A DNA stretch of 64,000 nt from Pedosphaera parvula Ellin514 (GTDB lineage Bacteria > Verrucomicrobiota > Verrucomicrobiia > Limisphaerales > Pedosphaeraceae): the NCBI RefSeq assembly GCF_000172555.1, contig NZ_ABOX02000015.1:62001-126000 (forward strand), in the 5' to 3' direction. Below, piece by piece: positions 41,783 to 51,425 of this stretch. The position numbers and the translations under genes are program-made. Below the pieces are notes generated by a model. It made no database searches. It was not told the DNA's origin and saw nothing but the letters and a program-made list of their open reading frames with translations. Within the stretch, counting starts at the first letter, position 1. The number at the start of each line of letters is the position of its first letter.

Positions 41783-44524
41783 ATGAAGGTATCTCTAGGG
41801 TTGTTACTGGGTGTTAAACAATTTGTGGGCGTGAGGCGCTCAAATTTATTGATCATGGGCTGCTTGTTGGCGGGGCTTTGGTGTGGTGGAAGGCCTTCGG
41901 TGGCAACCGCAAGCACGGGGCCAACGGGGTTGGCGGGGCTCACGAACCCGGTGGTGTTTGTCACCCAGGTGCCGATTCCGAGAGAGCTTAACAGCACGGT
42001 GTCGAACACGTTTCTTTCCGTTGTATCATTATTTGGCAATCAGTGCTCGGACACCGCGCGAGCGGGACGCGGCGGGGATTTGTGGCTGTTGTATACGAAT
42101 GGCACGTTGCTGAATCTCACGCATGCGGCGGGTCTTGGGATGAGCGGGGTGCAACATACTAATGGCATTGCGGTGCGTGATCCTCAGATTCATTGGGGCG
42201 GAGGCAAGGTGCTCTTCAGTATGGTGGTGGGTGCGCCACGATTCTCGGGCGATACTAATATTTTCTTCTGGCAGCTCTATGAACTTACGAACCTGACCGC
42301 GGTGGTGGCGAACTCGAATGTGGTTCCCGCGATTGTGAAAGTTCTCAACCAGCCGACGAATTACAACAACGTCAGTCCTTGCTATGCGACGGATGGGCGG
42401 ATCATTTTCATGAGTGACCGGCCGTTCAATGGGCTGACACATCTTTATCCGCAGCGCGAGGAGTATAAGGGTGCGGCGTCCATAACCGGCGTCTATAGCA
42501 TCGATCCCACCACGAACGATTTGCGTGTGCTGGAGCATACGCCGAGCGGCGCGTTCAATCCGTTTATAGACAGTTTCGGCCGGCTCATTATGACGCGGTG
42601 GGACCATTTGGTGGTGGACAGTAATTCGACGGATGATCGGCTGGGTCGCGCAACGAATGGGTCATTGAACTTTTCATCGGAATTGCCGAATGCAACCATC
42701 CTGACAAATCTGGTGGAGTCCTTTCCCGAGCCGCGAAATTTTGATACGAACGCATTGAATGCGCTGAACATCAATGGGAATACATTCAACCAGTTCTTTC
42801 CCTGGATGCTTTCGCAAGATGGTGGCAATGAGGAATTGCTGAATCATGTCGGCCGGCATGAGTTAAACAAAACCATCCCCACCACGTTTCGGGCGGATTT
42901 GGATTTGGTGCCGCTGACGAATAATACTGCAGCCGCGCGTGCGGGAGCGGGAATCGTGAGCGCGAATACAAACTATCTGGATAACTTTTTTCAAATCGCC
43001 GAGGACCCGCGCCAACCGGGAACGTATTTCGGCGTCGATGCGCCGGATTTCAGTCCGTTTGGTGGCACCCATACAGCGGGGCAAATCATCACGCTTACGG
43101 GCGGGATTTCGCTGAATCCGACGGGCATGGTGGTTTCGTATATCACGCCCAAGATTTCCAATCTGGCAGCGACGCCGGGAGTGTATCGTAATCCGCTGCC
43201 GATGTCTGATAAGTCCCTGGTCGCGGCTTACACTGGCGCAAATGCAGTGGATACGAACTCTGGAACCGCAAACTTGATTATTCCGGCATACCATTTTCGT
43301 TTGATGACAATGACGCCCAACGGCGCGACGTGGACGACGAACAAACTGCTGACCAGCGGCATTGCGGGCAGTGCCGTTTATTGGGACGACACCACGTTGG
43401 TGACGAATACGAGTACTTTGTGGGAATTGCAGCCGGTGGAGGTGACATCGCGCTCCGTGCCGCAGCCGTGGAATCCGGGAGTGGCGAGCGTGGAGGCGCA
43501 GGTTTTCAGCGAGGAGAATGTGGATCTAAATACTTTCCAGGCGGATCTCAAGGCTCGTGGGCTGGCATTGGTGATCAGCCGCAATGTGACGGCGCGGGAT
43601 GCGGCGGACAAGCAGCAGCCGTTCAACCTGCGGGTGCCGGGCGGGGCCAGTTCGATTGTGCCGGGCGGTCATACCAATTATGACATCACGCATTTGCAGT
43701 TTCTGCAGGCGGATTATCTGCGCGGATATAATTACAATACGACAAACATTCAGCCGGGCCGGCGCATTCTGGCCACGCCGATGCATGATACGGCCAATTT
43801 TAACCCGCCGAGCAGCCGGCCCAATGCGCCGTTCGGTGGCAGTGAATTGATGCCGGATGGGTCGCAGGCAACGATCGTGCCGGCGGGACGCGCGGTAACG
43901 TGGCAACTGACGGGCACCAACAATAATTTGAGCATTGTGAAGGAGCGTTTCTGGCTAACTTTCCGCCCCGGTGAAATTCGCACCTGTGCGAATTGCCACG
44001 GCATCAACGACAAGGATCAGCTTGGACGGCCATCACCAACGAATCCGCCGCAGGCATTGCGTGAATTGCTGCGTTATTGGAGAACGAATGGGGCAAGCAC
44101 GTATCAGTTGACTGTCAGCCAAGGGAGTGGGAGCGGTGCGTACGGAGCCGGTTCCATTCTCAGCCTGACAGTGCAGGCGGCACCTTCCGGTCAGAAATTT
44201 GATCATTGGGCAGGGGCGGGCGTGAGCAGCCCAGGTGCAATGACCACGTCGTTCATCATGCCGGGCAGCAATGCGGTGGTGAGTGCCACGTATACGAATC
44301 TGCCAGCGCCGCAGATTACTGCAATACAGCCAGCGGCGAATAATCAGTTGCAGCTTTCTGTGCAAGGGGTTGCATCGCAGGTTTATGTGATTCAAATATC
44401 TGATGATTTGGTGACGTGGTCGAACGTGAGCACGAATGCAGCGGATGTTAATGGGGCTTTGCACTGGTCTACGCCGGTCAATTCGGCGGTGCCTAAGCGG
44501 TTCTTCCGGGTGACGTTTCCCTGA
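41783..44524 (+). CDS. HzsA-like secreted c-type cytochrome with InlB-type repeat
   Basis: 913 residues, signal peptide around 18-43 (LLIMGCLLAGLWCGGRPSVA region). Beta-propeller-like blocks (VSPCYATDGRIIFMSDRPFN, VYSIDPTTNDLRVLEHTPSG, SFGRLIMTRWDHLVVDSNST) match the family containing the alpha subunit of hydrazine synthase and many uncharacterised relatives. CANCH near 735 is a single haem c site. A divergent InlB B-repeat (FDHWAGAGVSSPGAMTTSFI) follows at about 770-840, and the end FFRVTFP is the shared tail. Hydrazine synthesis is not implied: the beta and gamma subunits are absent. Confidence 0.75.
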   Translation: MKVSLGLLLGVKQFVGVRRSNLLIMGCLLAGLWCGGRPSVATASTGPTGLAGLTNPVVFVTQVPIPRELNSTVSNTFLSVVSLFGNQCSDTARAGRGGDLWLLYTNGTLLNLTHAAGLGMSGVQHTNGIAVRDPQIHWGGGKVLFSMVVGAPRFSGDTNIFFWQLYELTNLTAVVANSNVVPAIVKVLNQPTNYNNVSPCYATDGRIIFMSDRPFNGLTHLYPQREEYKGAASITGVYSIDPTTNDLRVLEHTPSGAFNPFIDSFGRLIMTRWDHLVVDSNSTDDRLGRATNGSLNFSSELPNATILTNLVESFPEPRNFDTNALNALNINGNTFNQFFPWMLSQDGGNEELLNHVGRHELNKTIPTTFRADLDLVPLTNNTAAARAGAGIVSANTNYLDNFFQIAEDPRQPGTYFGVDAPDFSPFGGTHTAGQIITLTGGISLNPTGMVVSYITPKISNLAATPGVYRNPLPMSDKSLVAAYTGANAVDTNSGTANLIIPAYHFRLMTMTPNGATWTTNKLLTSGIAGSAVYWDDTTLVTNTSTLWELQPVEVTSRSVPQPWNPGVASVEAQVFSEENVDLNTFQADLKARGLALVISRNVTARDAADKQQPFNLRVPGGASSIVPGGHTNYDITHLQFLQADYLRGYNYNTTNIQPGRRILATPMHDTANFNPPSSRPNAPFGGSELMPDGSQATIVPAGRAVTWQLTGTNNNLSIVKERFWLTFRPGEIRTCANCHGINDKDQLGRPSPTNPPQALRELLRYWRTNGASTYQLTVSQGSGSGAYGAGSILSLTVQAAPSGQKFDHWAGAGVSSPGAMTTSFIMPGSNAVVSATYTNLPAPQITAIQPAANNQLQLSVQGVASQVYVIQISDDLVTWSNVSTNAADVNGALHWSTPVNSAVPKRFFRVTFP

Positions 44525-44703
44525 GGAGCAACCACGAATAAAGACAAAGGCCTCGGGCCTCATGAGCGTTGAGCACAAAGGCTGCAAATTGCTGATAGCG
44601 AAATAGCTGCAGATTATAGTGATATTTGAGGACATGCGGATTGAACGTGGGTGCATTGGAGGCGTCAAACCTATTCAATGATTTGTTCTCATTGAAAGTG
44701 TGT

Positions 44704-44742
44704 GGGCCGGTCTCAGCAATGGGGTCGGCCCTTTGGTTTTTT
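44704..44742 (+). terminator. possible terminator
   Basis: GGGCCG and CGGCCC form a short stem followed by TTTGGTTTTTTG, about 180 bases after the stop of the HzsA-like gene. Confidence 0.35.
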
Positions 44743-44807
44743 GTAGGACAAAGGAGGAGGGTAGAAACGTCGCCCGTCTGACTGCGAGGTCGTGCTAGAG
44801 GTATTGC

Positions 44808-45203
44808 GTGAAAGTTTTGATCCAAAATATTAAGACCGGAAAGTACCTGGCTAAGAACAACAAATGGGTGACGTCTGAGGCCCAGGCCGTGGATTTGTGC
44901 AAGTTGCCAGTCGAAGTGGTGCGCAGCATCAAGGGCAATGAATTTCGCGCGGTGCTTTACGTTGCGGGGGAGAAGGGGAAGCCGGGGTTTACTTTTGGAG
45001 CCGGGAATTTTCTGAAGAGTTTGTGTGAGTTGAAGCCGCTGGAAGCGCCGGATACGCATTACCTGCGCGCGGCGCAGGGTTGGAATGAGCTGGGAAATCC
45101 GGTGGAGGCCTGCAAGGAGTTGGGGCAGATCACGCCGACGCAGTGGGCGCATCCAGAGGTGATGGAGGTGCGGGCGAAGATTGGGCTGAGTGCGGGGATG
45201 TGA
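44808..45203 (+). CDS. small protein with TPR-like C-terminus
   Basis: 131 residues from GTG 44808. Residues 1-70 are beta-rich (MKVLIQNIKTGKYLAKNNKW), consistent with an agglutinin- or fascin-like strand pattern but unassigned. Residues 82-131 (HYLRAAQGWNELGNPVEACK, then THPxxVMEVRAKIG-like helix) look like one TPR unit. Soluble and cytoplasmic. No function proposed. Confidence 0.65.
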   Translation: MKVLIQNIKTGKYLAKNNKWVTSEAQAVDLCKLPVEVVRSIKGNEFRAVLYVAGEKGKPGFTFGAGNFLKSLCELKPLEAPDTHYLRAAQGWNELGNPVEACKELGQITPTQWAHPEVMEVRAKIGLSAGM

Positions 45204-45380
45204 GGGTGGGCCTGGGACCATGTGGGCTTTGGTGCAATAAAATTTTTGCACAATGAACATGTTCCGGAGAGAAATGGGGTGCGGGCTCTGTCTGATGCAA
45301 AAAGTGTTTGAAGAGAGGGCGTTGCCAAGGGATGATTCATTCATGAACACGATCTTCCTGGCCTCTACTGGCGGCGCGAT

Positions 45381-47447
45381 ATGAGATTTTTTCTGGTCCT
45401 GTTGTTGTTGCCGTTTTGTTCGTTGGCAAAGGACATTTATCAGATCCACCCGCTTTCGGAGCGGGAGGTCTTGAAAACTTATACCCTGGTTCTGCGCGAT
45501 GCCTGCCGTCATGCCGACCAGGACTGGAAGAGTTCGGCGTCAGATCCGGCGGTGGGCTACTGGGGCGACGGGGTTAGCAGCGGGAATCAAGGCATCCGGA
45601 CCATCGCCAACATGGTGCTGGCTAGTGGAACATTGCTCAAGTATGACGATGGGCTCAGTGAGGGAGAACGACGGGAGTTGTTGGCCAAAGCCACGGCAGC
45701 GCTACGTTACGCCACGGCCACGCATGTCACCGGCACACAAAAATGCACGAATGGCAAACAGTGGGGTGCGACGGAGAAGTTTGGTTCCGAGAGTTGGCAG
45801 TCGGGCATGTGGACGGGGACGCTCCTCTTTGGCGCGTGGTTGATGTGGGACAAATTGGAGCCCGGGTTGCAGGAAGGCATCCAGCGCGTGGTGGCTTCGG
45901 AGGATGATATTTTGGCCAAGCGGACGCCACCGACCGGACTTTGGTTGGATACCAAGGCCGAGGAAAACGGGTGGGAAGTGCCGTGCCTGGTCCTGGGTGA
46001 ATTGATGTTTCCCTCGCATCCGCACGCCGCTGCCTGGCATGAAACGGCGCAGAAGTACATGATGAACACGCTTTGCACCGCGGCTGATCTGGAGGACACC
46101 AGCCTGGTGGACGGGCGGGCCGTGAACCAGTGGGTGCAGGGCGCGAATCTGCAACCGGATTTTACGCTCGAAAACCACAACAAATTTCATCCCGCGTATG
46201 TCGGGTGCAGTTCCTATTTTTTGACGCAGGCGGCGATGTATTACACTTATGCCGGCCGGCCTATTCCGCAGGCGGCGGCCCACCATCTCATGGACACTTG
46301 GCGGATGTTTCAGACAGTCCTTTTGCCGTGGGGCGAGGCGGCTTATCCTCAGGGGATGGACTGGGAATTGCACGCCCTGCCTTACCTCAACCTGTTTGCC
46401 ACGCTGGCCACGCATGGGAAGGATCCGCTCGCCGCACACTTCGAGCAGAGGAGTCTGCAATATCTTCGTGCCTGGCAGGTGATGAAGCAGGGGGATTTGG
46501 CCGTTCCTGGCTCGAAGCTCGGAATCACGCGCCACTCGGTCAACGCCGAGCAGGCGGCCTATGGCTTCATTGCGCATAAAGTGTTCAGACCGGCGACGAA
46601 GGAATTGAGTGACCGGGCTGCCACGACCTGCGACCAGGGCGTGTGGGAGTATCGTTATGTGGACTTTGTTGTTCATCGCACGGGGAAGAAGTTTGTGACT
46701 TTTTCCTGGAAGAACCAAATCATGGGCCAGCTCATTCCGATTGGAGAAGGTCACGAGGGGAATCCCGAGTTCACGGTTCCGATCCTGAACGGATTGGTTG
46801 GATCGTTTGAACTGGCTCCGGCTGGTGATGCCAAAATGACGGTTCAGGAACATTCGTGGAAAAAGACGCTGGACGGTTTTGAGACGACCGGGACGTTGTT
46901 GATTAATGGCGGACGGTTGAAGCAGACCGTGAAAGTGACTTCGATCGGGGAGCAGGCGGTGGTTTATCAAGACCAGGTCACGGCGGTGAAGGATGTCACG
47001 GTGAAGAAAGCGCTGGGAGTTCCGGTGGGTATCGAAAACGACCAGATCAGCGGTGGCATGCGGGTGGTGTCCGATCAGGATGGCCAGATAATCTTTGATG
47101 CGCAGAAGCCCCGGCAGCTTGCGGCTATTCCCGGAGCTTGGGTCAACGTGGATGGCAGGTTGGGCGTCGTGATGATGGCGGGAGAGGGAATGGCTTATGC
47201 GCAGGCTTCCGGGTATTCGCCGGGGATTTCGGTATGTGCGGATTCGCTTTATGGCTCCTATTCTGATCAGCCGAAAAAGTTCAAGGCGGGTGAGGAAGCG
47301 GCGCATCGCGTGGTGATCTTTTTTGTGGAGGCCACGGCGAAGGAGACATCGGCGCTGGCGAAATTGTGCAGGATTGAGGAGAAGTCCGGGGGCAAGGTGC
47401 TGCGGTTTAAGCAGGGGAAGAAGGTGGTGGAGGTGCCGTTGTTTTAG
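45381..47447 (+). CDS. secreted polysaccharide-lyase-like protein
   Basis: 688 residues, signal peptide MRFFLVLLLLPFCSLAK. Residues about 20-400 are helix-rich with Trp/Tyr/His repeats (WQSGMWTGTLLFGAWLMWDK, EVPCLVLGELMFPSHPHAAA, LENHNKFHPAYVGCSSYFLT), an (alpha/alpha)-toroid pattern. Residues 410-680 are beta-rich. This two-part layout with Asn-His and Tyr in the middle is that of PL8/PL-type or heparinase-like lyases. The substrate cannot be told. It may act together with the CE15-type esterase in polysaccharide use. Confidence 0.6.
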   Translation: MRFFLVLLLLPFCSLAKDIYQIHPLSEREVLKTYTLVLRDACRHADQDWKSSASDPAVGYWGDGVSSGNQGIRTIANMVLASGTLLKYDDGLSEGERRELLAKATAALRYATATHVTGTQKCTNGKQWGATEKFGSESWQSGMWTGTLLFGAWLMWDKLEPGLQEGIQRVVASEDDILAKRTPPTGLWLDTKAEENGWEVPCLVLGELMFPSHPHAAAWHETAQKYMMNTLCTAADLEDTSLVDGRAVNQWVQGANLQPDFTLENHNKFHPAYVGCSSYFLTQAAMYYTYAGRPIPQAAAHHLMDTWRMFQTVLLPWGEAAYPQGMDWELHALPYLNLFATLATHGKDPLAAHFEQRSLQYLRAWQVMKQGDLAVPGSKLGITRHSVNAEQAAYGFIAHKVFRPATKELSDRAATTCDQGVWEYRYVDFVVHRTGKKFVTFSWKNQIMGQLIPIGEGHEGNPEFTVPILNGLVGSFELAPAGDAKMTVQEHSWKKTLDGFETTGTLLINGGRLKQTVKVTSIGEQAVVYQDQVTAVKDVTVKKALGVPVGIENDQISGGMRVVSDQDGQIIFDAQKPRQLAAIPGAWVNVDGRLGVVMMAGEGMAYAQASGYSPGISVCADSLYGSYSDQPKKFKAGEEAAHRVVIFFVEATAKETSALAKLCRIEEKSGGKVLRFKQGKKVVEVPLF

Positions 47448-47553
47448 AAACTGCCCGGCTGTCTCTTCGCGTCCGAAGTTTGGTGAAGAGGTTGCAGAGT
47501 CATTGACGAAATGGAAAACAGTTGAAACGGTTGGGAGTGCGCAGAGGGCGAAT

Positions 47554-47577
47554 AACCCCCAGTTGAAACAGGGGGTT
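47554..47577. terminator. possible bidirectional terminator
   Basis: AACCCCC and GGGGGTT form a 7-bp stem around a 10-base loop between two convergent genes (ending 47447 and 47616). There is no T run, so activity is uncertain. Confidence 0.35.
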
Positions 47578-47615
47578 AATGAGAAGAGGCGGGGACTGAT
47601 GAGCTTTGCCAGCGC

Positions 47616-49763
47616 TTATTCTTTATTTTGATCGACCGTTTGTTTCGGGCGAAACGATGACTTGTTTGCCTTCCACCAAGCTTGCCATTTGGCAGGGTCA
47701 TTTTCGGACACATCGCCACCGGTGATTTCCCGCAGAACAAAGAAAGCGCGGTTCCGCACGAGTTTGTTGGTATCGGTGAGCAGCGGAAGGATCAATTCCA
47801 CCGCTTCGGCATCACCGGTGCTCTGCAGGTTTTTTAGTCCCATGAGACGGGCCATTGTTACGGGATTTTTTAGGAGGCCTAAAGTTTCGCTGGAGGGAAG
47901 GGCCGCCCATGGGTTGCCGGGCACCTGAGGACCGTCGCGTAGGAGGGCATAGGCCATGCCACGGACTTCGGGGTCCCGGCTGCTCAGGAATGGCAGAATT
48001 TCCACTCGTGGTACCTCCTGGGAAGAGATCCTGGCGCGCATCTGGAGGAGCGCATGCAAAGCGCCGGTCCGGACGTCTTCGTTCGGATCTTTTAACAGCC
48101 GCAGTGTCTCTTGGAAAACTTTATCCGAAGGGGCATACCTGTTTATCCAGGTGGCAATGCCGATTGAGGACATCCGAACGTTTGGGTCAGGATCCCGTGT
48201 CAGCGCCAGATAGAAGGGAGTTCTATCCACAGACTCGTTATCAAGGAGTCCGCAGGCTTCCTGCCGAATCTCGCGGTTGGGATCTCGTAGGAGCGCTATA
48301 ATTGTATCAACAACCCGGCTCACCGTATTGGCATCGAGGGCGCGCAACGTGTGAAGGCGGATCGCGGGCGTTGGATCCTTCAGAAGTACTGCCAGGGTGT
48401 CGCCAAAACCTGGTGTACGACTTGTCTCAATTCCGATGACCGCGTTGAGACGTTCGACGGAGTTTGTGCTGCTGCAAGCCTGAGTCAAATAGACCTGCGC
48501 CTTTGGACCAAGTTGGCCCAGGATTTGTGCGGGGATTTGCCCCACGGGTTGGCTCAACGTGCGAGCGAGCGCGGGGAACGCCGGCTCGAATTCGAGATCG
48601 CGCATATCGGCCGAAGCGAACGTGTGAACCAGCTTGGTGAGATACCAGTCTCCATTTTTCAAGCGCGAAAAACTTTTGCGGCAAGCAGGAAGTTCTTTGT
48701 CATTCACTCGCAGACATTGAAGCAACTCTCCCGGTGGCGCATAATAGATTTCGCTGAGTTCATCTTTTTGCACAGTCCTCTCCCCTTCACTCGCCAGAGC
48801 CAGAAGCTCCTCCCGAGTGTAGTCGCGAAGGCGTTGCCGAATCGGATCTCTAGGATCTTTTGAGTAAAACGAATCCAAGAACATCTGAAGTCCGAGCGCA
48901 CTCATATTCTGATGCGACTTCTGACGACTTTCCTGCCGCGCCGACTTTTCCGCCTCCCATTGGTTATATTTTTGGCCGAGCCTCTCGACGGACTGTCCAT
49001 AAATAAACCGACTCAGCAAGGGTTCTGCCGCAATGACGTAAAGAGAGACCTCGGAAGGCTTGCCGCCAACCGCTGAAATTTTCAAAGGGAAAACAGCTTT
49101 TGGGGTGTCGAAGCTGATCAACAACGGGTGCAGTTCCCCGCTGGAAAGCTTGGATTGAAGTGTCGTGCGGGCGGTGGCCGCGCCTGGAGCTTCCTTCGGC
49201 GAGGTGGCAGGCACTTTCTTGAAACCAAGTCCCTTATTCAACTCGATCTTTGCGGCGATGAAATACCAGCCCAGTCGAATATATTCCTCCACTATTTCGG
49301 ATTTTCCTTCGGGGAAGGAATACGCGTGAGCCTTGAGCCACCGCTGCAGACTGCCGGCGTCCTTGGGAGAAAGAATGGACACTTCATACGCGCCGACGGT
49401 CTTGATTTGAATTACCTTAACGTCCTCAGCCGATCCGCCGTTTGAAAGCGTGTCAAGGCCGCGACCTCGCCCCCAGCCTTCACCAGACCCGAAGTGTCTC
49501 TGCGTCAATTTGCTTAGCTCATAGAATGGCCCCATGGTCCCTTCCCGGACGTCTGGCAGGTTTGGCGTTGGGATCAGCCAACCAAAATCTTCCAGCGGTC
49601 CCTCATACTTCACCTGGAGCAGAAGGTCCTCGCGACCGGCGTCGTGGAAGATAATCGCTTTCTGTGTAGGTTCGTTTATGTCAATGGCCTTGTTCCATTT
49701 GAAAACAAAACAACCGTCAGCCAAGGCGGAGGCCAGGCTCAAGGCAGCGAGAATGGCCATCAT
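47616..49763 (-). CDS. secreted DUF2330 protein with HEAT repeats
   Basis: 715 residues from ATG 49763; signal peptide MMAILAALSLASALADGCF. Residues about 15-260 match DUF2330 (TQKAIIFHDAGREDLLLQVK, EDFGWLIPTPNLPDVREGTM, VGAYEVSILSPKDAGSLQRW). From about 420 on, at least five HEAT/PBS-type repeats follow (LLKDPTPAIRLHTLRALDAN, LLRDPNREIRQEACGLLDNE, LLKDPNEDVRTGALHALLQM). Likely a periplasmic binding or scaffold protein. The frame is open to 49850 but the added residues are not signal-like. Confidence 0.82.
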   Translation of the reverse strand: MMAILAALSLASALADGCFVFKWNKAIDINEPTQKAIIFHDAGREDLLLQVKYEGPLEDFGWLIPTPNLPDVREGTMGPFYELSKLTQRHFGSGEGWGRGRGLDTLSNGGSAEDVKVIQIKTVGAYEVSILSPKDAGSLQRWLKAHAYSFPEGKSEIVEEYIRLGWYFIAAKIELNKGLGFKKVPATSPKEAPGAATARTTLQSKLSSGELHPLLISFDTPKAVFPLKISAVGGKPSEVSLYVIAAEPLLSRFIYGQSVERLGQKYNQWEAEKSARQESRQKSHQNMSALGLQMFLDSFYSKDPRDPIRQRLRDYTREELLALASEGERTVQKDELSEIYYAPPGELLQCLRVNDKELPACRKSFSRLKNGDWYLTKLVHTFASADMRDLEFEPAFPALARTLSQPVGQIPAQILGQLGPKAQVYLTQACSSTNSVERLNAVIGIETSRTPGFGDTLAVLLKDPTPAIRLHTLRALDANTVSRVVDTIIALLRDPNREIRQEACGLLDNESVDRTPFYLALTRDPDPNVRMSSIGIATWINRYAPSDKVFQETLRLLKDPNEDVRTGALHALLQMRARISSQEVPRVEILPFLSSRDPEVRGMAYALLRDGPQVPGNPWAALPSSETLGLLKNPVTMARLMGLKNLQSTGDAEAVELILPLLTDTNKLVRNRAFFVLREITGGDVSENDPAKWQAWWKANKSSFRPKQTVDQNKE

Positions 49764-50001
49764 GACAACGCATTTGATCAAAGAATGGCATTCTGCCGCG
49801 CAAGCAGATCGGTGAAATTTCCCAAGTGGTTCGTTATACCCCGCTCTCATGGGGCGAAGATTACGCTTGAAGGCGGAGAGTGAAAAGCAATAAAGGCTGC
49901 TTTGGCGACATGACGGATTGCCTAATTTGCCCAGCGGTGCCCCTTTAGGGATTCGAAACTATTCAACAGGAGGGCGCGGAGAGAACGGAGGTTTGGGGAT
50001 G

Positions 50002-50087
50002 GTTGCGTGTTGCGTGTTGCGTGTTGCGTGTTGCGTGTTGCGTGTTGCGTGTTGCGTGTTGCGGCGGGGCGTGTTGCGGCGGGGCGT
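50002..50087. repeat. 7-bp tandem repeat followed by a 15-bp tandem
   Basis: Eight perfect GTTGCGT units (50002-50057), then two copies of GTTGCGGCGGGGCGT (50058-50087). It ends 43 bases before the HEAT protein start at 50131. Noncoding. Confidence 0.9.
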
Positions 50088-50130
50088 GATTAATTCTCGA
50101 TTTGGGGAGGTGGTTTGGTAGGGTGGGGGC

Positions 50131-51345
50131 GTGGGGAAGAAACGGCTCACTTTGATTTTGACGCTGCTCGCTGGTGGCGGAGTTCTTTTATTCGTGATGA
50201 TGCTGGGGGCTCGGGAGCCGCAATATGAAGGGAAGGGGCTCAGCGCGTGGTTGGAAGATTTACGTCAGAATCCGCCGAGAGCTGGCGTATATAATCCTGC
50301 CGTTGATGCTTTGCGCGAGATGGGAACCAACGCGGTGCCCTACCTGGTCAACCTGCTGCAAGCGAAAGATTCCCGGATCAAAATTGCCGCTGCATACCTG
50401 CCTTGGTGGCAACGGTGGACAGGTTTTGATTTTCAATGGGCACATGAAAAGCGAAGTGCTGCACTCCGTGGGATACGAGTCCTTGGACCAAAAGCCAGAG
50501 GTGCAATCCCAATGCTGGCGGAACAGATGAGTGGAGATAGCATCGCTGCGGGACATAGAGCGCAGGAGGTTGCTTATACCTTGTCCGAGGTGGGGGAGGA
50601 AGCCATTCCGGTTTTGGAAGCGGCGCTGACCAACCCAAATCAATTGAGTCGGTGTGCAGCCATAATGGCCTTGGGCAGATTTACCTCCAGAGGGGATGTG
50701 GTGGTGCCAATATTAATACCGATGCTCAAGAGCGGGAGCGTAATGGAGCGAAGTGCAGCAGCCGATGCCTTGGAAGAATTTCCTGAACAAGCGGAGGTGA
50801 TTGTGCCCGCACTCATGGGATGTTTGGAGGATAGGAATGAAACCATGCGCCAAAATGCAGCTCGTGTGTTGGTGGGTTTTGGTGAGAAGGCGAAGCCTGC
50901 CTTCCCTCTACTACTAAAAAGAGCCGGGAGCGGAGGTTACAATGAAAGCATCACTATGACAGGAGCTTTGATGAAGATAGATTTAGAGGTGACGATTTCC
51001 TGCCTGGTTAAAGATCCAGAATCTCGGGGAACAAATGTTCGGAGAGGGCCTGCCTGGAGGTTAAAGGTGGCCGGGAAGGATGGAATTGTGGCCATGCTAG
51101 CTTTGATAAAATGCCTGGAGGATGAGAATGACACGGTCCGTCTGAATGCCTGGGTGGCGCTGCAGGAGATTGGGGGGCAGCCGGATATTGTGGTGCCAGC
51201 GTTGACGAAGAAATTGAAGGATTCCGATGCACAGGTCAGGAAGATTGCGGCAGTGGCCCTCGGTGCAATTGGGGAGCGATCGAAAGCGGCAATGCCAAAC
51301 TTCTTGAAACTGATAGAAGCGAATAAGGACAATAAGCTGAAGTAA
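50131..51345 (+). CDS. HEAT-repeat membrane-anchored protein, first of a pair
   Basis: 404 residues from GTG 50131. A basic start and one hydrophobic segment (LTLILTLLAGGGVLLFVMML) anchor it; AREPQYEGKGLSAWLEDL follows and is also seen in the next gene. From about 55 on it consists of HEAT repeats (LREMGTNAVPYLVNLLQAKD, LRGIRVLGPKARGAIPMLAE, ALGAIGERSKAAMPNFLKLI). Protein-protein interaction role likely; nothing more specific. Confidence 0.8.
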   Translation: MGKKRLTLILTLLAGGGVLLFVMMLGAREPQYEGKGLSAWLEDLRQNPPRAGVYNPAVDALREMGTNAVPYLVNLLQAKDSRIKIAAAYLPWWQRWTGFDFQWAHEKRSAALRGIRVLGPKARGAIPMLAEQMSGDSIAAGHRAQEVAYTLSEVGEEAIPVLEAALTNPNQLSRCAAIMALGRFTSRGDVVVPILIPMLKSGSVMERSAAADALEEFPEQAEVIVPALMGCLEDRNETMRQNAARVLVGFGEKAKPAFPLLLKRAGSGGYNESITMTGALMKIDLEVTISCLVKDPESRGTNVRRGPAWRLKVAGKDGIVAMLALIKCLEDENDTVRLNAWVALQEIGGQPDIVVPALTKKLKDSDAQVRKIAAVALGAIGERSKAAMPNFLKLIEANKDNKLK

Positions 51346-51425
51346 GTTGAGATAGTTGAAAGGAGAGAGATTACGGCGGACAAGAATTTTTGTTCGGAGG
51401 TGTTACAGCCAGGATACATATTTTA

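Noticed and set aside
41783-44524. Complete hydrazine synthase
   Set aside because: Only the alpha-like family is present, with one haem site; no beta or gamma subunit genes are in the window.
45702-47306. 534-residue minus-strand ORF
   Set aside because: It is antisense to the lyase-like gene 45381-47447, which has a signal peptide and sensible composition; the antisense product is Arg/His-rich.
50002-50087. CRISPR array
   Set aside because: The repeat units are 7 and 15 bases with no spacers.
49918-50121. ORF with repeated CCVLRVA
   Set aside because: It is only a translation of the 7-bp tandem repeat.
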